Shown here piece after piece: positions 57,655 through 64,000 of a stretch of DNA of 64,000 bases. The notes under the pieces were generated by a model, which did no database searches, was not told where the DNA came from, and saw only the letters and a program-made list of their open reading frames with translations. Numbering within the stretch: position 1 is the first letter of the stretch; each line of letters opens with the position of its first letter. The translations under genes were made by a program, and so were the position numbers. Origin of the DNA: Luscinia megarhynchos. Taxonomy: Eukaryota > Chordata > Aves > Passeriformes > Turdidae. The stretch spans positions 45,010,951 through 45,074,950 of the forward strand of contig CM067564.1 of NCBI GenBank assembly GCA_034336665.1, read 5' to 3'.

Positions 57655-58050
57655 GTAAGCTCCTGCTCCTTCCTCACCATTCTCTCCAATATTCAAAGAA
57701 TTTTCTGAGCTTTGCAATAAATATATATCTAGACAAAGCCCAGGCTGGAGTTGCTGAGCTCCAAGGAGCAATCAGAGCTTATCCATGCACTGAATTTTGT
57801 AGCACTTTAGTATTCTCTGTCAATCAGGAGGGCAAGAAGAGAAGGAAGGATTTGGGAAAGAAACTTAAGCCAGCTCACCTGAAAATTGACATCAAACTGT
57901 TGAATATAAGAAGGAGGGGTGGTTTTATTGAGCATCAAAACTCCGTCTTTCAAGTGGGCTCTAGAGAAACACATGTGGCTGAACTCCAAGAAAATTCACC
58001 CTAAACCATGTTCAGAAAACCTAACTTCTCTGCCTCTGCCTAGGAGATCA

Positions 58051-58150
58051 TATAAAACCCAGCCAGTCTGAGACTGCAGCAGAGGCATTTCAGAGTCCTC
58101 TGCTACTTTAGGGCTGTGAGAAGAGTCCTGTGCTGCTCCTTTTTATCATA
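58051..58150 (+). promoter_or_regulatory. Copy C promoter 2, leader exon 1b lacking its donor
   Basis: TATAAAAC at 58051 and downstream GACTGCAGCAGAGGCATTT match promoter 2 of copy B. At the place where B has CTCAG|GTAGG, C reads TTTATCATAGGATT: the GT is AT. Transcripts from here would need another donor. Confidence 0.45.
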
Positions 58151-59174
58151 GGATTTTTCTATATATCTATTGAGTTAGTTATTAGATTAGTTAGATAAAT
58201 TTTAATCTCACGGAGTGGGTAAACTTAAATAACTTTTCACACATTTCTCAGCTTGATTTGTGGCAAATAGGGATGTGCTCTGCAGAGTACTGTAAGAAGT
58301 CACCACCTGTGATTCATGTTCTCAGTTTCCAGCTCATTGGTCACCAATGAGATTTGTGATTTAGAGGCTGTGGCAGCTTTCTCTGCCAGGAAACCTTTGA
58401 ACTGCCTGTCCTTCCTGCCTTATTCCAAATGCTCATGATAATAAATCACTGCACTGAGTGTGGCAAATGGAAGCATCCTTGCTATCCCAAACTTTTGCTG
58501 CCTCTGAAAGGACACAAAGCCCCTTACTTGGTTACTAGAATCCCAAGGAGCTTTTCAGCAGTTTTCTCATAAAGGAATGATCTTAATGACTGCTGAGAAT
58601 CACCACAGCACTGTGAGAAAGACAAAATGGGACAGCTGGCTGTTCAAGAAATTCCTGTAATGCTGCCTTTGACTGTACAGGAAAATCCCACATGAAAGCT
58701 GAAGATGGGCAGCAGCAGGAATCCCAAGCACACACAGGCAGAGCTGCCCCCCTCAGTGCTTGCACTGCAGCAGCCATTGTGCTGATAAGACAGAGGTGTT
58801 ATCCCCCATGCTTGCTGCTACCATCTGCTTGGGCCCTTCATTTTGTCTCTCCATGTGTCTGCAAGTTCAGAGTCTGGGGTTGGATAACGTGGAAATGCAA
58901 GGTGAGCAGCAGGACAGCCATTGCCCAATGTCAGCTGAGAGGCAGGACCCCAAGTGCATCATTTGGGTTCAGGATTGGGTGTGACTGGAGGAGCTGTGTG
59001 TCTGTGTGAAGCTGGATGGGGCCAGAGCCACGTAGGAAGTGCAGCACTGCTGTTCTTTCTCTGCCCCATGCCCCATGAGATGAAAGCCCAGCTCAGCAGT
59101 GCAGGGGGCTGAGCAGAGTCTGTGCCCAGCTGCAGGTGTCTGCTGTGGGGAGGTGCTCAGAGCAGGGATTTACC

Positions 59175-59840
59175 AAAACAAGGGTATTGGTCTAATACTG
59201 ATACACAGCTGTGACAGGCAAAAGACTCTAACAATTTCAAGTTAGAAAGTTTATGTTTATTCAGCACTGGGCAGCAGCGTGGGGTAATCCTCTAATACAC
59301 ACTGCAAAATCACAGGTGGTCACATAGTCTATGTATTGACAAAGGATTCAAACAAATACATATTCATAATAACAGCCTCTCTCATTTCCCCTTCTTATGG
59401 TAAATAGCTTCTATAGCTATTAAGCATGCATGACTGACTTCTTAAATTAAGTTTGGAGTCGTTTTTGTAAGGAGGGGTCTTAAAAGGAGGAAGTAAGGTG
59501 AGTCTTCCTTGCCCTAAACTCTTGATCTTTTCTATCAATGACAATACAAATGATTTCTGGGGATGGTCCAGTTTTTCAAAGAATGGATTTCTGGTTGCAT
59601 TGTCTGTTTCTTTGGGTCTGCTTACTAGTTTCATCTTTTCCCATTTTAAGCACAGCTGAGCAAACATAAGGTGAAAGACAATCAATTATTTAAGTTTCAG
59701 ATAACTACCTCAAGCCCGGTTTTCCTTCTAACTTCTAACGTTTAATTATTTTCAGAGAGGTCTATCTATCCACTTGCTTCTTCATTAATTCTACTAAATA
59801 ACTAACTTTTAACTAAAATCCTAATTTTTCTAAGATTAGT
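59175..59840 (-). mobile_element. Probable ERV LTR, antisense, in copy C leader intron
   Basis: AATTTCAAGTTAGAAAGTTT, ATGTTTATTCAGCACTGGGC, ATACATATTCATAATAACA and TTTCCCCTTCTTATGG read like the antisense of a passerine ERVK-type LTR. The block is flanked by sequence aligned to copy B on both sides (GCTCAGAGCAGG before, AAAAGGTGACCTTGT after) and is absent from B, so it is an insertion. The family name is from memory and not verified. Confidence 0.5.
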
Positions 59841-60218
59841 GTTTCAGCAGGAGGGAGATGAGAAAAGGTGACCTTGTGCCAGGGCTGTGCCTCAGTTGCA
59901 AGATAACTCTGCTGGGAGAGGTGATTACACTCGTGGTGCCTTTGGCTCCTTCCTCACCCAGGCTGACTTCTCCCCTGCTGCCTCCTCCTCTGGGCACCTC
60001 GACCCTGGTTTAGGTTTCACCCTTATTGCCCTCATCATTTTTGCATATCCAAGTGGACTGAAATTAATTCTTTCCTGGTGTCTCATAATCCCCTCCTCTG
60101 CCAGCTCTGTGTCCCTGCACAAAAAGTCTCCAGGCCATGCCCAGCTCTGTCCAAGCTGAGTGTCCCTCTGTATTTGCCTTGCAGGGGAGCAAGAGCCCTG
60201 CACTGAAATCCTCCCACC

Positions 60219-63072
60219 ATGCTGGGGCTGCTGCTGCTGCACGTGCTGGCGAGCTGCCTCTGCCTGGGACACAGTGAGGTGGTGACATCCTTCAAAACTG
60301 CATGTACTCAGTTTTTCTATGAGAACACCCCCCCAGGTGATACCCTGCGTCCAACAAATGCAGCCAGGATCTGCCAGCGCTTAACTAACAAGTATCACTT
60401 TGCCACCATGTATGACAAAACTCGGAGAATTCCAGTGTACTCTGCTTACATCTACAAGCCTGGACCTGGAGACAGATATGACTCGTGGTTTATTGAACCT
60501 CAGGTGAGTGTCTCTCTTACAGCACATCACCCTCCACTCACTCAGAGATGAGCTGCAGCATTTAAATTACGACTTCTATTTCCTACCACCCCACTACTCA
60601 CATGCAAAAGGACACACTGGATGGGAATTTTCTCCTTTAAACTTCAAACACCTGCACCTCATGGTTCCTCTGATGCATCTGAGACATCAGCAGGAGGATG
60701 AGATGAATCATATCCCAAAGGTGCCCAGTTTTCTGCCTTGACCTGACAGCAACAGCAAATCCAATTAATTTGCATTACATTACAAAGTCAAATGATTCCC
60801 CTCCCTGTGCCCTGCTCTGGTGGAGGGACCAAGTGATGGGGAAAAGGCACCCAAGAGAGGCTAAACTTGAGGGACCACCAGGCCTGCTGGGATCTGATCC
60901 CCATTTTACATGAATTGTTCTGCATCCCTGACAGAGTTCATCTGCTCCCAGGGAAGAGTCAAACAGGCTTTGTGAAGGGTGGGAGAGAACAGAGGAGAAA
61001 CTCAAAGAGGCGAGAAATGGCCCAGGGACAAAGCCTTGGAGGGAAAAGGCACTGGAGATGAGAGGGTCAGCTTAACTGTGGAGGGATTTGTGGAGTGATG
61101 TTTGAGGCAGTGAAAAGTGAGGAGTATGAGTGTCAGTCCAGTCAGAAGGGTGTGATCTCCATGCATGGGTAGTGACCCCTGAGCACCTTTGGCTTAGGCT
61201 TGCTCCAGAAGGATCCAGCAGACAGACAGAACTCCAAACCTATGGAGCCCACACCAATGTCCTTCAGACCTCCAGGAAAACAGGCCAGGCCAATGAAGGA
61301 ATAGAAGGGCAGCAAATTCAGGACCTTTCCATGGCCAGAGTAGGGGAGAATTTTGGGTGAAAATGTGGAAGATCATAATGTCCTGTTCCAGAAGAAGGCT
61401 AAATATGCCTCCCTACAGATGAACAACAACCTGTTAGAGTTGTGGAAATAAAAAAAAATTGCCACAGGTTACTCAGATGAACATGAGCACTGAATCTGCT
61501 CTTGAACCACTGCAGCTTCCACATAAGCAAGGCATAAATACTTCTATCATTTTGAAGAATCGTAGATTGATTTGTGTTGGAAGGAACCTTAAAGATCATC
61601 TCAATAGAAACCCAGTGCATTGACAAAGCCACTTGCCACCAGGCCAGCATTTTCCAAACCCGTCACTGGCCTTCTCTTCCTTGATCCTGGGCATAGGATA
61701 TGTGGAAAATCTTTGATTTTGTTAACTTTCTCCAGAGGCCTTTTTGGAGTACTGCAAAAGTTTCCCCAGGACTCTTTTGGGATTACAGGCTCCTCTCAGT
61801 GGCTGATCATTTGTAATTTCTTTTGAGTGATGCTGCAGAAAATGTTCCCTGGCCCAGATCAGCTCTCAGACATATTCTTAGCACTGCTGTAACAGATTCC
61901 ATTTACATTGAGATCTTTTTGCTTACTCAGCAAAAATGCTCGTCCTTGAACAAACTGCAGCATTACCAGGGAAACCTCAGCTCCAGGACAGATTTACTGT
62001 CACATCTCCCTGGGGATGGGCTTAGAGGAGGCAACCTCTGGTGTTCGAGGACTGGGGTACACCTGTAGCAACCACACATAAAACCACAGAATCACAGAAT
62101 CCCACAATCACAGAATCACAGCGTGGCATGAGGGGATCAAGGGAGAGCCCTGGGCAGATTTGGGCTGTGGAGACAGGAGGAAAGGGAATCACATTTGGCA
62201 GGGAAGGTGTCTCACCAAAGTCACCTTTCAGTCCTAGGAGTGGGAAATGCTCCTTGTCTCATGCATCCATCCATGCTCCCAGCACAGGCTTCAGGCTGGA
62301 TCACAAAGGTCACAAGTCAAAATGAGAGCAGTCACATTGTGAGCTGCTTTCTAGTTAAAGTTTTTGTGTTCATGCAGAAGGGGCATGTCTATGGTTTCTC
62401 TCTGACTCCTGTACTTGCCTTTACCTACATTGAGATGACAAAAATGTGATTTTGACAATCAGAGATGTCTGTTACAGGGTAATCTGCTTCATTACATGCA
62501 TCCTCAGTACTGACACCTTTTCCTCTTCTTCCCCTGTCAAGCTGATCGACAAAAATTATGGCAAGGAAATGGCTTTGGAGGAGACCATCCATTCAGGGAA
62601 TATTGGTCAGAATCAGGCTATTGACCGAGACTACAGAGATGCCACGGGTCTGGACCGTGGTCACTTGTGTCCCAGTGGCCACCTAAGTGGTCAGAAAAAC
62701 GCTACCTTCACCCTCACCAACATAGTGCCCCAGTACATGACACTCAACCAGGGTGCCTGGAGAGAGTACGAGGACACAACGATGCCCCAGAAAACCCGGG
62801 GCTGTGATAAGACCTATGTCATCACAGGTGCTGTACCTGGGAACGACAAGGTCCCCAGTGGGAGGGTTAATGTACCCAGCCACATCTGGTCAGCTGCCTG
62901 CTGCCTGAACAAGGACAAAAAGCCGCTGAGAGCTTGGGGGGCCATTGCTGAGAATGAGAGAAACAAGAACAAGGTGAACATCTTTAACCTGAGGGAGCTG
63001 GAGAAAAAGTTGGCCAAGCACTACGGGAAGCCAGAGGTAACTCTGTTCAAAAATTCCTGCTCCCAGCAATAA
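60219..63072 (+). CDS. ENDOD1-like secreted nuclease, copy C, intact
   Basis: Two coding exons, 60219-60503 (95 codons) and 62542-63072 (176 codons plus TAA), joined in phase 0 (GAACCTCAG|GTGAGT ... CCTGTCAAG|CTGATC), give 271 residues. Residues 1 to about 18 (MLGLLLLHVLASCLCLGH) are a signal peptide. Exon 1 carries RICQRLTNKYHFATMYD and PVYSAYIYKPGPG. Exon 2 has the catalytic DRGH at residues 133-136 (His136), TNIVPQ with Asn155, and LNQGAW with Asn164 as the likely magnesium ligand, then WSAACC and a C-terminal Cys. This is the DNA/RNA non-specific endonuclease fold, as in ENDOD1. The protein is about half the length of mammalian ENDOD1, with no C-terminal hydrophobic segment, so it should be soluble and secreted. 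The ATG is preceded by CCCACC, a good context, and sits 34 nt after the leader acceptor shared by all three copies. The substrate, nucleic acid in extracellular or digestive settings, is inference. Confidence 0.9.
61556..61690 (-). mobile_element. CR1 LINE 3' fragment in copy C intron
   Basis: GAATCGTAGATTGATTTGTG and CCTTAAAGATCATCTCAAT; orthologous by position to the insertion at 45950-46075 in copy A. Copy B lacks this part of the intron altogether. Confidence 0.85.
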
Positions 63073-63118
63073 GCCTCTCATCCTTGATGGAAAAGGCTCA
63101 GGAGCTTTTTCCACATGT

Positions 63119-63720
63119 TACAGAATCACAGAATCACTGAATGGGATGGTTTTGATGTGTCCCTAAAGCCTTCAAAATCATCACATTTTGACCTGTCTGC
63201 CATGGGCAGGGACACCTTCCACTACCCAGGGTTGTTCCAAGCCCTCCCCAGCCTGCCCTTCAACGCTTCCAGGGATGGGGCACTCAAAAGACATCTGAGT
63301 CATATTTGCTCACACCACAGCCTGCTCCCAGGAATTTACTTCTTTAGAATATCCCATCTCACCCTGCCCTCCATCACTGGGAAACCATTCCCTCTTGTGC
63401 TGTCACTCCATACCCTTGTCCAAAGACCCTCTCCAGCCCTCTTAGACATCCTGCAGGTACTGCACTCTCTGGAGAATTCTCCAGGCTGAACATGCCCAGC
63501 TCTCTCAGCCTCTCTCCAGAGCAGACGTGCTCCAGCCCTCAGAGCACCTTCATGGCCTGCACTGGACTCCACCCCAACAGCTTTGTATCCTTCTTGTGCT
63601 CTGGGCCCCAGAGCTGGAGGCAGCACTGCACCTGGGCTCTCAGCACAGCACAGCAGAGCAGAGCAGAGCAGAGCAGAGCAGAGCAGAGGGGGACAAATGT
63701 CCTGTGCAGCTTCTGTGCTG
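63119..63720 (-). mobile_element. CR1 LINE 3' fragment 3' of copy C
   Basis: Begins about 47 bp after the copy C stop and runs through CATGGGCAGGGACACCTTCC, CCCTTGTCCAAAGACCCTCT and GAGCTGGAGGCAGCACTGCA. It is the counterpart of the CR1 after copy B. The overlapping minus-strand open frame of 220 codons is CR1 non-coding sequence plus flank. Confidence 0.9.
63652..63688 (+). repeat. (CAGAG)n pentanucleotide repeat inside CR1
   Basis: About seven CAGAG units where the copy B counterpart (54003-54015) has only CAGCAGATCAGAG. A copy C specific slippage expansion. Confidence 0.9.
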
Positions 63721-63724
63721 CTTC

Positions 63725-64000
63725 CTTCTCTGGTGTGGTTCCAGCTCTGTCCCTCAGGGCACCTCCTGCTCTGCCCAAAGGCACAAAGCCGTGGGCAGAG
63801 CCTCCAGCTGCTTTGCTTTGCTGCCCATCTCAGGAGAGAGCTCTCAGGGACAGTCCTCTCCTCCTTAGCTGAGAGTCCCTGACAGTGTGCAGCTGACTTG
63901 TCCCTCAGCTCCTTAGCAAGGCCAAGGCACCAGGGCACCTCAGGCTGCTCAGACATCTTGTCTGGGCATCTCCATGTCTGCACATACCCAAAGCCCAACA
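63725..64000. other. Right edge, no gene
   Basis: Continues from the CR1 (the boundary is unclear) without a recognisable coding exon. The window ends here, so further array copies to the right cannot be excluded. Confidence 0.4.

Noticed and set aside
62446..62541. Upstream part of the copy C exon 2 open frame as coding
   Set aside because: Lies before the CCTGTCAAG acceptor; intron sequence that happens to be open, not conserved as protein in copies A and B.
63336..63998. 220-codon open frame, minus strand
   Set aside because: Reads the non-coding 3' part of a CR1 element and flank; other CR1 copies in the window do not conserve the frame.

Overview
The window is vertebrate nuclear DNA, almost certainly avian. 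It holds more than twenty CR1 LINE 3' ends in both orientations, each carrying the bird CR1 terminus (TTGGAAGGGACCTT context and the ATTCTGTG/ATTCTATG end), avian-type endogenous retrovirus LTR fragments, long intergenic stretches and split genes with GT-AG introns. A passerine is my best guess, because the LTR types resemble those common in songbirds, but I cannot prove it from sequence alone. Nothing bacterial or plasmid-like is present. Region by region: 1-44 kb has no protein gene I can support. Its one firm functional locus is the microRNA cluster at 11.67-12.78 kb, the bird mir-29b-2/mir-29c pair on the + strand about 1 kb apart. Both hairpins have the seed AGCACCA, the star arms are recognisable, and a candidate poly(A) signal lies downstream. 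The rest of this half is unannotated sequence dotted with CR1 copies, simple repeats, a roughly 16-bp minisatellite at 27.6-27.9 kb and a few CpG-bearing islands that may be regulatory. From 44.4 kb to the right edge the window is a tandem array of three short ENDOD1-like genes, all + strand, encoding a signal peptide plus a DNA/RNA non-specific endonuclease domain in two coding exons. Copy A (44.6-47.5 kb) is a clear pseudogene with an in-frame stop and several frameshifts, and it appears to have lost its promoter and leader exons. Copy B (51.5-53.4 kb) looks intact except for one extra base early in exon 2, and it has Asn instead of Asp in the DRGH motif. Copy C (60.2-63.1 kb) is fully open (271 codons plus stop) with a canonical DRGH site. 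Upstream of B and of C there are two duplicated TATA-type promoter and non-coding leader-exon units. In C the second leader exon has lost its GT donor, and the DNA upstream of the first has undergone a 191-bp tandem duplication. Shared CR1 copies after the stop codons of B and C, and in the introns of A and C, show that the array grew by segmental duplication after those insertions. Later insertions, a CR1 in B and an LTR in C, then hit nearly the same place in the leader introns. The array is best read as a birth-and-death cluster of secreted nucleases: one working gene, one doubtful gene, one dead gene.
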